Positions 44,996 to 53,539 of a stretch of DNA of 64,000 bases are shown here, piece by piece. Source of the stretch: Akkermansiaceae bacterium. GTDB lineage: Bacteria > Verrucomicrobiota > Verrucomicrobiia > Verrucomicrobiales > Akkermansiaceae. Location of the stretch: positions 372,001 to 436,000 of the forward strand of contig JACKQB010000002.1 of assembly GCA_024233115.1 (NCBI GenBank), given 5' to 3'. Under the pieces are notes generated by a model. It searched no databases. It worked only from the letters and a program-made list of their open reading frames with translations, and was not told the origin of the DNA. The translations under genes were made by a program, and so were the position numbers. Positions within the stretch are counted from its first letter, which is position 1. Each line of letters begins with the position of its first letter.

Positions 44996-45703
44996 ATGCC
45001 CAGCCCATCGTATGCCCTAAAAAATGTCCCCGCGCTCTGCCGTGGCAGTCGGGGGCTTTTGCAAGATTGGCTGGAGAAAAGCCCGGTCCACTCGCTCGGT
45101 TTCTGTATTCCCGCCATCATCCTGGGTTGCGGTGCCTACGGGTTTACCATGGGGCTTTGGCAGGGATGGGAAATGGCGGGCTATGTGGGCATCAAACTTC
45201 CATTGGTGATTTTTGCCACCCTGTTTCTCAATGGTATGATCAACGGTATGTTAGCCTTGGTGCTGGGTAGCGGTATCGGCTTCAGGCAGAGTCTGCAATT
45301 CCTGTTGGCGGGCTTTGCCCTGATGGCAATTGTCCTGCTCTCACTCAGCCCTATCACCTTCTTCATGGCTCTCCATGCGCCGGAACCAACGGACCCAGGA
45401 GCCAGACAATGGCATAGCGTCACCCTGCTGGCCCACACCTTCATGATCGCCTACGCCGGGATTGTTTCCCACCGGTCACTGCTCGGCCAGCTGCGTGACT
45501 TTGCCACCACACCGGCCCACGGCACCCGCACGTTTTTCGCCTGGCTTGCCGGCAACCTCTTTGTCGGTGCCCAGGTTTCCTGGATCATGCGACCCTTCTT
45601 CGGCTCCCCCGGACTCAAGGTGCAGTTCCTGCGCGATCACCCGATGAATGGCAGCTTCTACGACACCGTCTGGAGCGCGATCACCCGTTTGAGCGGGTTC
45701 TAA
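44996..45703 (+). CDS. Multipass membrane protein of unknown function (member 1 of pair)
   Basis: The 235-residue protein has about six hydrophobic segments, including GFCIPAIILGCGAYGFTMGL, LPLVIFATLFLNGMINGML, FLLAGFALMAIVLLSLSPIT and VTLLAHTFMIAYAGIVS. The spacing Gly-x3-Gly-x(n)-AxxIKxPLVIF parallels the next protein (GLVLGMFSAGNQLWAAPVKI). I do not recognise a named family; Yip1-like integral proteins are a loose comparison. It is 36 bp from the next gene and probably co-transcribed. Confidence 0.65.
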   Translation: MPSPSYALKNVPALCRGSRGLLQDWLEKSPVHSLGFCIPAIILGCGAYGFTMGLWQGWEMAGYVGIKLPLVIFATLFLNGMINGMLALVLGSGIGFRQSLQFLLAGFALMAIVLLSLSPITFFMALHAPEPTDPGARQWHSVTLLAHTFMIAYAGIVSHRSLLGQLRDFATTPAHGTRTFFAWLAGNLFVGAQVSWIMRPFFGSPGLKVQFLRDHPMNGSFYDTVWSAITRLSGF

Positions 45704-45726
45704 GTTTTAAGTTTCAAACACCAAAT
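45699..45726 (+). repeat. Dispersed intergenic motif, copy A
   Basis: The sequence TCTAAGTTTTAAGTTTCAAA and the following CACCAAA match the copy at 53499-53527 at all but two of about 27 positions. Both copies overlap or follow a stop codon and precede a start codon by a few bases. Confidence 0.6.
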
Positions 45727-45739
45727 ACCAACTAATACC

Positions 45740-46654
45740 ATGACCGACGAACAACCACCTAACTTGCCAGACCCTCAACAAACCCAACATCCGACGCAGG
45801 CTACACACCCTGTGCCTCCCTACCAGCCACCCCACCAGGTGCGACCCAAAGAGCCCAAGGGGCCGGACCCCGATTATGTGGCGTTGGAGGAAAAAGGCTT
45901 CTCCCACATTCTCAACCACCTGCTCAAAAAACCACTCAGCGTCATTCATGAGATTAACCACGGCGGTAAAAGCCCGGCCCCGGCACTGCTGCTGATCACC
46001 CTTGTTTGCCTGGCCATTTTCGGCCTCGTGTTAGGGATGTTCAGTGCGGGCAACCAGCTCTGGGCAGCACCGGTGAAAATCATCGGCGGTGTGCTTTTTA
46101 GCGGCATCATTTGCCTGCCCAGCCTCTACATCTTCGGGGCCCTGGGTGGTATGGATGCCAAGGTACAACATGTCATCGGTCTGATGCTGACCTTCCTCGC
46201 GATCACAGCCCTGCTGCTTGTCGGTTTCGCCCCGGTGGTCTGGCTGTTTTCGACATCGAGCAACTCGCTGGTATTTTTCGGCTTCCTCAGTCTGGCCATC
46301 TGGATCGTTTGCCTGGTTTTCGGACTCCGGGTCATTACAAGAGCCGCGCAAAGCATGGGCGGCGGTCGTGGCGGTCACCTCAATATCTGGGCGATCATAT
46401 TTCTGTTAGTCACCGTGCAAATGACCACCACCCTTCGCCCGATCATTGGTGAGTCCGACAAGTTTCTCAATCTCGAGGAGAAACGCTTTTTCATGCGCTA
46501 CTGGTTTGAAGTCATGGAAGAAGAAGGCAGCTCATCATCATCTACCCGGGGAACCGGCTACGACGATCCTCAACAAGGAAAACAACCTTCCCCTGATTCC
46601 AGCTCCGATGGCAGGCGAAACCGTGCGAAAACCAACCCGCACGTTAACGAGTAA
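45740..46654 (+). CDS. Multipass membrane protein of unknown function (member 2 of pair)
   Basis: The 304-residue protein has a Pro/Gln-rich cytoplasmic N-terminus (about 60 residues), then six hydrophobic segments (LLITLVCLAIFGLVLGMF, IIGGVLFSGIICLPSLYIFG, VIGLMLTFLAITALLLVG, SLVFFGFLSLAIWIVCLVFG, LNIWAIIFLLVTVQMT), and a Ser/Gly/Arg-rich hydrophilic tail. It shares layout with the preceding gene. The function is not recognisable; a membrane-organising or transport-accessory role is only a guess. It converges with thiG, 13 bp apart. Confidence 0.65.
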   Translation: MTDEQPPNLPDPQQTQHPTQATHPVPPYQPPHQVRPKEPKGPDPDYVALEEKGFSHILNHLLKKPLSVIHEINHGGKSPAPALLLITLVCLAIFGLVLGMFSAGNQLWAAPVKIIGGVLFSGIICLPSLYIFGALGGMDAKVQHVIGLMLTFLAITALLLVGFAPVVWLFSTSSNSLVFFGFLSLAIWIVCLVFGLRVITRAAQSMGGGRGGHLNIWAIIFLLVTVQMTTTLRPIIGESDKFLNLEEKRFFMRYWFEVMEEEGSSSSSTRGTGYDDPQQGKQPSPDSSSDGRRNRAKTNPHVNE

Positions 46655-46667
46655 AGCCAGGCAAAGA

Positions 46668-47447
46668 TCAATCCAGGAACCCTGTCAACGGACTGGTGGC
46701 CGATGCGTGATCGTCGGCCTCGGGCAAACCCATTTCGTAGGCAGCGCGACCTGCTTCCACGGCAATCTTGAAACACTCGCCCATCCTCACTGGATCGGAG
46801 GCGATGGCCATGGCGGTATTGACCAGGACCGCATCGGCACCGAGTTCCATCGCTTCGGCCGCATGGCTAGGAGCTCCGAGACCGGCATCAACCACGACCG
46901 GCACTATTGCCTGGTCGATGATGATGCGAATCATGTCGCGGGTGACGACGCCTTGGTTCGAGCCGATTGGCGCGCCCAGGGGCATGACCGCAGCGGTTCC
47001 CGCCTCCTGCAAACGTTTTGCCAGCACCGGATCGGCATTGATATAGGGTAGCACGGTAAATCCTTCTTTCACCAGCACTTCAGCCGCTTTCAGTGTCTCA
47101 ATGGGATCAGGCAGCAAATACGTAGGGTCGGGGTGGATTTCCAGTTTGATCCACTTGGGCAAGCCCGCCGCCACGGCGAGACGGGCCAGGCGCACCGCTT
47201 CATCGGCATCCATGGCACCGCTGGTATTGGGTAACAACAGGTATTTTCCAGGGTCGATGAACTTGAGAATATCCGCCTTGGGATCGTTGCCACCACTGAG
47301 ATCGGCACGACGCAAAGCCACCGTGACAATCTCGCAGCCAGACGATGCCAGGGTATCGCGCATCAGTTCATTCGATGCGAATTTACCTGTCCCGGTCATC
47401 AGTCGGGATTGGAAGGAGCGACCGGCGATTATCAGTGGTTGGTTCAT
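46668..47447 (-). CDS. thiG: Thiazole synthase
   Basis: The ATG at 47447 (MNQPLIIAGRSFQSRLMTGT) gives 259 residues, the usual size. The conserved catalytic lysine is Lys101 in PKWIKLEIHPD. Phosphate-binding motifs PLGAPIGSNQG and VVDAGLGAPSHAAEAMELGA are intact. ThiG makes the thiazole phosphate of thiamine from deoxyxylulose 5-phosphate, dehydroglycine or glycine-derived imine and the ThiS thiocarboxylate. No other thi gene is present nearby, and I found no TPP riboswitch motif in the 294-bp upstream gap. Confidence 0.95.
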   Translation of the reverse strand: MNQPLIIAGRSFQSRLMTGTGKFASNELMRDTLASSGCEIVTVALRRADLSGGNDPKADILKFIDPGKYLLLPNTSGAMDADEAVRLARLAVAAGLPKWIKLEIHPDPTYLLPDPIETLKAAEVLVKEGFTVLPYINADPVLAKRLQEAGTAAVMPLGAPIGSNQGVVTRDMIRIIIDQAIVPVVVDAGLGAPSHAAEAMELGADAVLVNTAMAIASDPVRMGECFKIAVEAGRAAYEMGLPEADDHASATSPLTGFLD

Positions 47448-47461
47448 CACAGGGAGTGACC

Positions 47462-47503
47462 TTAGCCGCGAGCCGCCGCCATGCAAGCGCAAGGATTGCG
47501 CAT
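47462..47503 (-). other. Possible leader peptide upstream of thiG
   Basis: A 13-codon frame (MRNPCACMAAARG) preceded by AGGAG ends 14 bp before thiG. Part of it folds as a six-bp hairpin with a three-base loop (GCGCAA/TTGCGC). It may be a regulatory leader or chance. Confidence 0.2.
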
Positions 47504-47741
47504 TTACTCCTGCAAATTTATTGCGATTTACAAACTATTTACGTTTTCTTGCAATCACATTGAAATATACTCAGAATAATTCGTCGTAGCCTATGACGGA
47601 GCATGCATCTCGCGTGGATACCATCCCTGTGTAAAATGCACCTCGTCTTCAGCAGCAACCTCGACTTGTCACACCGGAATAGCACGCCGAAATAGAAATC
47701 AATTCACCTAACCAAACAACCCCCCAAACAACAGCACGATC

Positions 47742-50700
47742 ATGAAAACAAACCGCACTCCCATAGCCACCCGGGCAATAGCCTCATGGGTAACCCTCAC
47801 ATGCCTAGCCTTGGGCTGTATCATCCAGCTCCACGCTGCGACAACCCTCCGTATCTCATCCCCCCAATTAAAACCCGAATCAAAAATCGAGATCATTTTT
47901 GACCGGGCGATTGTAACCGATGATGCGGTCAACAAGATTCTCCCCAACGACATCCTGACCGTCCAGCCGGATCTCAAGGGCTCCATCCACTGGCGGGCAG
48001 CCAACATCGCGACCTTCATTCCGTCCGAGGCTCCTAAGATGGGTAGCACTTACACCTTTTCCATTGCCAATGGCCACTCTTACCGGGACGGCACCCCGTT
48101 GCCTGCCGCCACGCTGAAAACCGTCCCTTCCGAGCCCTTCCGCGTGCAGGGATCAAGCCGACGGTCCCGGTCGACCACTTATAACCGCCAACCCGTCTAT
48201 TACGTTTACTTTAACGACAACATCGACCCGGTCACGGCTGCTCCTCATTTTATCTTCAAAAACAAAGACGGGCTCCAGGTCGCTGCAAACGTCAGACGGG
48301 CAACCTGGGGGGATATCGGCTCCCGCTATTACCGTGGCAGCACCTGGGACGAGCGTTTCCAAGCGGTTAAAAGTGGTAAAAAAACGGTCTACAGCGAAGA
48401 CCAGGCATCCCCCATTCCCAATGCCGTCATCGTCACCGCAGCCGCCCCCCTGCCAGTGGGCGAAAAGTGGTATCTCTTTGTGATTAAAAATCTAACCAAC
48501 GCAACCAACACCGCCGTCGATCCTCAGGGCCAGAGTATATGGATCGGCGATGTTGACCCCTTCGAGCTGAAAAGCGTCGACGCCTATGTTGCCGCCAACC
48601 AGCCACGGCAGATCGATATCAACTTCAATGCCCCCATTCCCAAAAAACTGAGCCAGGAGCAGCTGGCGGCGATGATCCAATGCTCACCCGAGGTGAAGAA
48701 TGCCAAATATGAAGTGCTCGGCAAAACGGTGGTTGTCTCCGGTGACCTCAGGGCGCACGACAAGTGGCAGGTCACGATCAACCAGGCAATGGCATCAACC
48801 AGCGGCCTGGTGCTGAACAAGACCCAGACGAAAAAGATCGAATTCCGGACGGTGCCAACGGGTCTCGCACTACCGGCTTTCGACTCCGCCCAGTTTGCCA
48901 ACGGCAACCGACTCTATGGCATTGAAACCGTCAACCTCGCTTCAGTCCGCGTCAGGGTGAAACAACTGACCAACGAGCAGGTTGTGCGCACCATGCAGGG
49001 CTATCGCCACTACACCGGCAACGGCCATAACAACCAGCACCTCGATCCAGAGCACCCGATGCCCTACTCGCTCATCACTGGCAAGACCGTTTACGACCGC
49101 ACGATCTTCCTTGATAATAAAATCGATACCTCACGTGACCTTGTCCTGGACTGGAATGAAATCCTGCCCCAGGACCAGCGCACGACCTCGTTTTTTGTCT
49201 CGGTTGAAGGCACCGCCAAGGATACGGCACGCGGTGGCAATCGTATTGCACAGTCATTTGTTCAACTCACCGATATCGGGCTCTGTTGGAAGCTCACTGA
49301 AAAAGAAGCCGTCGTTTACGCCTTTTCCTGTGAGACGGGCAAACCTCTCCCCCACGTCCGGCTCCAGGTCTTTAACGAAGACGCCGAACCCGCAGACACA
49401 GCCTCCACCAATGCCGATGGCGTTGCCCGGATTCCACGTAACGAAGCCGCCCGCCACCTCCGCGCTACCCGGGGCCGTGACTGTTATATCATCCCCTTCG
49501 ACAACACACTCGATACCGTCTCGCTCTGGCGGTTTCCTGTGGATGTCGATTGGAATCATCTCTCGGGCTGGAAACGCAGTGTGCTGATGTTCACTGATCG
49601 CAACCTCTACCGCCCGGGTGAAACCGTGCAGCTGAAAGGCATCGTCCGCCGCTACCTCGACAACCAGATCGAGCTCACTCCTGGGAAAACCGCCCAGTTG
49701 ATTATCAGCGACAGCGCTTCACGGATACTGTTGGAAAAAGAAATCACGCTTTCGGCCAACGGCACCTTCGACCATACCCTCAGCCTGCCTGCGGAAACCG
49801 TGGGACGCTTCCAGGTCAAACTGGTTTTCCCGGAAGATCCCGCCCATGCCGATGCTGACAGCTGGATCACCGATCACTATCGTATTTTCCACCACAGCTT
49901 CAATGTGCAGGAGTTCCGACGTAACGCCTATGAGGTCATTTCCAAAATCCCACAGGCCAAACCCGGGGCCGAAAGCATTACCCTCAACCTGGAAGCCACA
50001 TATTATCAGGGGCAACCCGTCAAGGAAGGTACCGTCGCCTGGTATTTTGATGCCACGCAAACCGGTTTCTACCCGGACAAGTTCCGCGACTTCCTCTTTG
50101 GCGATCACCGACGTTATGATTCGTGGTACTGGAGCCATTACTTCGGCTACAGCGAAGATGAAACCCACCGGGGTAAATCTGATAGAAATGGCGAAGCCCA
50201 GTTAGATAGCAACGGTAAAACAGACATCTCCTTTGAGCTACCCAAACTCACCTTCCCCACCGCTTTGTCGGTGAGCATCCACTCGGAGGTGACCGATGCG
50301 CGCGACCAGACACTCTCCAGCCGTTCCAGCACCACCGTGCACCCGGCTGATACCTATGTGGGCATTTCCCGTATCGACCGCCTGGTCCGTGTTGGCGAAG
50401 ACCCTGGCCTGGAAATCATCGCAGTGGACACCCATGGCGAACGCCGGAGCAACGATGTCAAAGTGACCGCCACCATCAAACGTGAATACCATGAGTCGGT
50501 CAAAATCAAATCCGCCGATGGTAAAGTCGCCGTAAAAAACACCAAAAAAACCGCCCTGGTAAGCGAGACGGAATTGACCATCGAGGCCAACAAAGCTCTC
50601 ACGCTTCCCTTCGTTCCAGAACACGGTGGCCGTCATTTGATTACCCTCAAGGGCACTGACGCCAACGGCAAGGCCTTCTGCACCGCCAGCCAGATCTACA

Positions 50701-53495
50701 TCTACGGCTCCAAGGAATATCCATGGGCCGTTGAAGACGGTATGAAAATCAAGCTCATCCCCGAGAAAAAACGCTACCAGCCTGGCGACACCGCCCGTAT
50801 TCTGGTGATGACCCCCATCGAGGGAACCGCGCTGGTCACCGTCGAGCGCTCCGGCGTCCATCGCGAGTATCGCCGTGAACTCAAGTCCGACAACCCGGTG
50901 ATCGAGTTCCCTCTCACCGATATGGATGCACCCAATGCCTACGTCTCGGTCATTGTGATCCGTGGCGCATCGGACAGCCCACGCAAACACAAGGAACCCG
51001 CCCTCAAACTCGGCTACTGCACACTGAATGTCACCAATGTCAAAGACCGGCTCAAGGTCGCACTCGAAGTCGAAGGCAGCCAGCACCGTCCCGGTGAGCC
51101 AACCACCGTGAGTGGCACAGTCACCCTGGCCGACGGCAAACCCGCCTCCGGCGCCGAAGTCGTACTCTATGCTGAAGACGAAGGCACTCTCGCGGTAGCC
51201 GGATACGCCAACCCCGATCCGATGAATACCTTCCATGCCCCACGTCCTCTGTTAGTGGAATGCGGTACCTCGTTCTCCACCTTTATCCCGGAGAACCCCG
51301 ACAGCCGCTACTTTGGAAACAAGGGATTCACCATCGGTGGAGGTGATGATGATGATGCCTTTGGTGGCTCCACACCTCTCAAAACCCGCACAGATTTCAA
51401 TCCGTGTGCCGTCTGGCTACCCAAAGTCACCACCGATGCCGATGGCAAGTTCAGCAGCACCTTCACCAACCCGGACACGCTGACCCGATATCGCGTGATT
51501 GCGGTTGTGCTTCATGGCGACAGCAAATTTGGCGATGCCACCACCGACTACACAGTGGACAAGCCGATCATGCTCGAACCAGCCGCCCCTCGTTACGCGA
51601 GTGAGGGTGACCAACTCAAGCCGAAGGTTCTGGTGCAAAACAACTCGGAGTTTGAAGGCACTTGGGAGATCTCCCTGGCTACAACCAGCATCACCCAGAC
51701 ACCACAGGGTGCCCCTGTTGCCAAGACCATCACCCTCCAGCCCGGAGGTGCCGGCACGGTGTATTTTGATGTCAAGTTCGTCAATACCGGCACTGCCACC
51801 TGGACCTGGTCGGCTAAACCACTGGAAATCAAGGGGGGCAAAAAGCTCACCCCGGTTCTTGCGCGGGACCTTTCCGATCAGGCTGAAACCAAGTTTGAAG
51901 TCACTTACCCCGTGCCTCTCATGCGCCAGGTCGAGTTTGTCTCGCTCAATCAAAACGGCCAGAACGATCTCCTCCACGGACTTAAACCCGAGCTTCTCGA
52001 AGGACGTGGCCACATTGATCTGGATCTCTCTAACTCCTTGCTTCTCGAAGCCGGAGGTGCCGTTGATTTCCTGCTCCACTACCCATACGGCTGTGTCGAG
52101 CAGACCACTTCAGCGCTGATGCCCTGGTTTGCCGTTAGGGATCTGAAAACCCTGGTGCCCGGGTTTAAAAGCAAAACCGAGGCCGATGTCGCCAAGGCTA
52201 TTCAGACAGGTGCCGATCGCCTGCTCACCATGCAAACAAAGGACGGCGGCCTCGCCTACTGGCCTGGCGGCACAAGCCCTGAAAAATGGGCATCATCCTA
52301 CGGTGGCCTCGGCCTGCTTCTCGCCCGTGAACATGGTGCCAGTGTCCCCCAGGCTTCGATTGATAAACTCACCGACTGGTTGGCGGAATCACTCAAGGAA
52401 ACACCTCAAAACGATGACTCATACCATCGTCAGTGGGATTACGAAACCCGCACCCGCGCGCTCTACGTGCTGGCACTCGCCGGCAAGCCGGAAATGGCCT
52501 TGCAGAACAAAATGATCGATGACCGCAAGCATTTGAATGCAACCGCCCGCGCCTTCCTCGCCATGGCCATCAAAACATCCGGTGGTGATTCAGCCAGCGC
52601 GCTGAGCCTGCTCCAGGACAGCACTCCCAGATCAGTGGATAAACATTGGATGACCTACCACTCGGACAACGCGATGACCGTGTTCGCCTGGTCGGAAATC
52701 GCCCCCGAAAACGAGCAGGTGCACGAAGCCATGCGTAAGATGTTAGCCGACCGAAACCCCTACGGCCACTGGCGCACCACATGGTGCAACTCGTGGGCAC
52801 TTCAGGCCATGGCATCCTACGCCCGTAACGTGGAGAAAGACCGTGCACCGTCGACAATCCAGTTGGTGACCAACGGTGCCAGCAAAACCATCACCCTGGA
52901 CCCCGGTTCACCGACCCAGTCGATCCGGGTTCCACTGGAGCCCGGGATGAAGTTGATCGCGTCGGCTAACAGCAGGGCATTTGCCAATGTCAAACTGAGC
53001 GCCAAACCCAAGCTCGCCCCAACCGGCCCATGGGGTCACGATGGACTGTCGATTGTGCGCCGCTACGAGCGTCTTCTGGCCGACGGCACAACCCAGCCTT
53101 TGGGACAACCACAGGTCGGGGATCTGATCAAAGTCAGCCTCGATATCACCTTCCCATACACCATCGACTACGTGGTGATTGAAGACCGTTTACCTTCGCT
53201 CTTTGAAGCCGTAAACAATGACTTCGCCAGCCAGAGTTCACGTTTCACCACCAATTCCGACAGTTCATGGAGTATCGCGCACAAGGAACTTCGTTCCGAC
53301 CGTGCATCGTTCTTCATCAACCGTTCATGGGGGGGCGGCACACGCAGTATCGCCTACCTGGCCCGTGTTACCTCGGCGGGCGTGGCCACCGCCCCGGCTG
53401 CAAAAGTCGAAGGCATGTATGACCCGACGAAGATTGCACTCAGCGACAGTAAAACGCTGACGACTCTGAAAAAAGAAACCATCGTGGGTGAATGA
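47742..53495 (+). CDS. Bacterial alpha-2-macroglobulin with thioester motif
   Basis: This is the largest gene here, 1917 residues. A signal peptide (ASWVTLTCLALGCIIQLHA) is followed by many macroglobulin beta domains. The A2M domain is around residue 1220 (FNPCAVWLPKVTTDADGKF). The thioester motif C1451-V-E-Q1454 lies in YPYGCVEQTTSALMPW, and the alpha-helical thioester domain follows to about 1750 (LLTMQTKDGGLAYWPGG). Such proteins trap proteases that attack the envelope. In E. coli and many others the A2M gene sits beside pbpC, as it does here 44 bp downstream, implying guarding and repair of peptidoglycan. The Cys at residue 26 or so could also be read as a weak lipobox; signal peptidase I cleavage after LHA looks better. 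Confidence 0.93.
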   Translation: MKTNRTPIATRAIASWVTLTCLALGCIIQLHAATTLRISSPQLKPESKIEIIFDRAIVTDDAVNKILPNDILTVQPDLKGSIHWRAANIATFIPSEAPKMGSTYTFSIANGHSYRDGTPLPAATLKTVPSEPFRVQGSSRRSRSTTYNRQPVYYVYFNDNIDPVTAAPHFIFKNKDGLQVAANVRRATWGDIGSRYYRGSTWDERFQAVKSGKKTVYSEDQASPIPNAVIVTAAAPLPVGEKWYLFVIKNLTNATNTAVDPQGQSIWIGDVDPFELKSVDAYVAANQPRQIDINFNAPIPKKLSQEQLAAMIQCSPEVKNAKYEVLGKTVVVSGDLRAHDKWQVTINQAMASTSGLVLNKTQTKKIEFRTVPTGLALPAFDSAQFANGNRLYGIETVNLASVRVRVKQLTNEQVVRTMQGYRHYTGNGHNNQHLDPEHPMPYSLITGKTVYDRTIFLDNKIDTSRDLVLDWNEILPQDQRTTSFFVSVEGTAKDTARGGNRIAQSFVQLTDIGLCWKLTEKEAVVYAFSCETGKPLPHVRLQVFNEDAEPADTASTNADGVARIPRNEAARHLRATRGRDCYIIPFDNTLDTVSLWRFPVDVDWNHLSGWKRSVLMFTDRNLYRPGETVQLKGIVRRYLDNQIELTPGKTAQLIISDSASRILLEKEITLSANGTFDHTLSLPAETVGRFQVKLVFPEDPAHADADSWITDHYRIFHHSFNVQEFRRNAYEVISKIPQAKPGAESITLNLEATYYQGQPVKEGTVAWYFDATQTGFYPDKFRDFLFGDHRRYDSWYWSHYFGYSEDETHRGKSDRNGEAQLDSNGKTDISFELPKLTFPTALSVSIHSEVTDARDQTLSSRSSTTVHPADTYVGISRIDRLVRVGEDPGLEIIAVDTHGERRSNDVKVTATIKREYHESVKIKSADGKVAVKNTKKTALVSETELTIEANKALTLPFVPEHGGRHLITLKGTDANGKAFCTASQIYIYGSKEYPWAVEDGMKIKLIPEKKRYQPGDTARILVMTPIEGTALVTVERSGVHREYRRELKSDNPVIEFPLTDMDAPNAYVSVIVIRGASDSPRKHKEPALKLGYCTLNVTNVKDRLKVALEVEGSQHRPGEPTTVSGTVTLADGKPASGAEVVLYAEDEGTLAVAGYANPDPMNTFHAPRPLLVECGTSFSTFIPENPDSRYFGNKGFTIGGGDDDDAFGGSTPLKTRTDFNPCAVWLPKVTTDADGKFSSTFTNPDTLTRYRVIAVVLHGDSKFGDATTDYTVDKPIMLEPAAPRYASEGDQLKPKVLVQNNSEFEGTWEISLATTSITQTPQGAPVAKTITLQPGGAGTVYFDVKFVNTGTATWTWSAKPLEIKGGKKLTPVLARDLSDQAETKFEVTYPVPLMRQVEFVSLNQNGQNDLLHGLKPELLEGRGHIDLDLSNSLLLEAGGAVDFLLHYPYGCVEQTTSALMPWFAVRDLKTLVPGFKSKTEADVAKAIQTGADRLLTMQTKDGGLAYWPGGTSPEKWASSYGGLGLLLAREHGASVPQASIDKLTDWLAESLKETPQNDDSYHRQWDYETRTRALYVLALAGKPEMALQNKMIDDRKHLNATARAFLAMAIKTSGGDSASALSLLQDSTPRSVDKHWMTYHSDNAMTVFAWSEIAPENEQVHEAMRKMLADRNPYGHWRTTWCNSWALQAMASYARNVEKDRAPSTIQLVTNGASKTITLDPGSPTQSIRVPLEPGMKLIASANSRAFANVKLSAKPKLAPTGPWGHDGLSIVRRYERLLADGTTQPLGQPQVGDLIKVSLDITFPYTIDYVVIEDRLPSLFEAVNNDFASQSSRFTTNSDSSWSIAHKELRSDRASFFINRSWGGGTRSIAYLARVTSAGVATAPAAKVEGMYDPTKIALSDSKTLTTLKKETIVGE

Positions 53496-53498
53496 AGC

Positions 53499-53527
53499 TC
53501 TAAGCTTTAAGTTTCAAATACCAAACT
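53499..53527 (+). repeat. Dispersed intergenic motif, copy B
   Basis: TCTAAGCTTTAAGTTTCAAA followed by TACCAAA matches copy A at 45699-45726. Its continuation CCAAACTCCAAA also occurs in reverse complement at about 25516-25528. Confidence 0.6.
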
Positions 53528-53539
53528 CCAAAAACCAAG

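Noticed and set aside
47448..47600. TPP riboswitch upstream of thiG
   Set aside because: The conserved CUGAGA and ACC-CUGAU-GG-UAAUACC blocks are not present on the minus strand.
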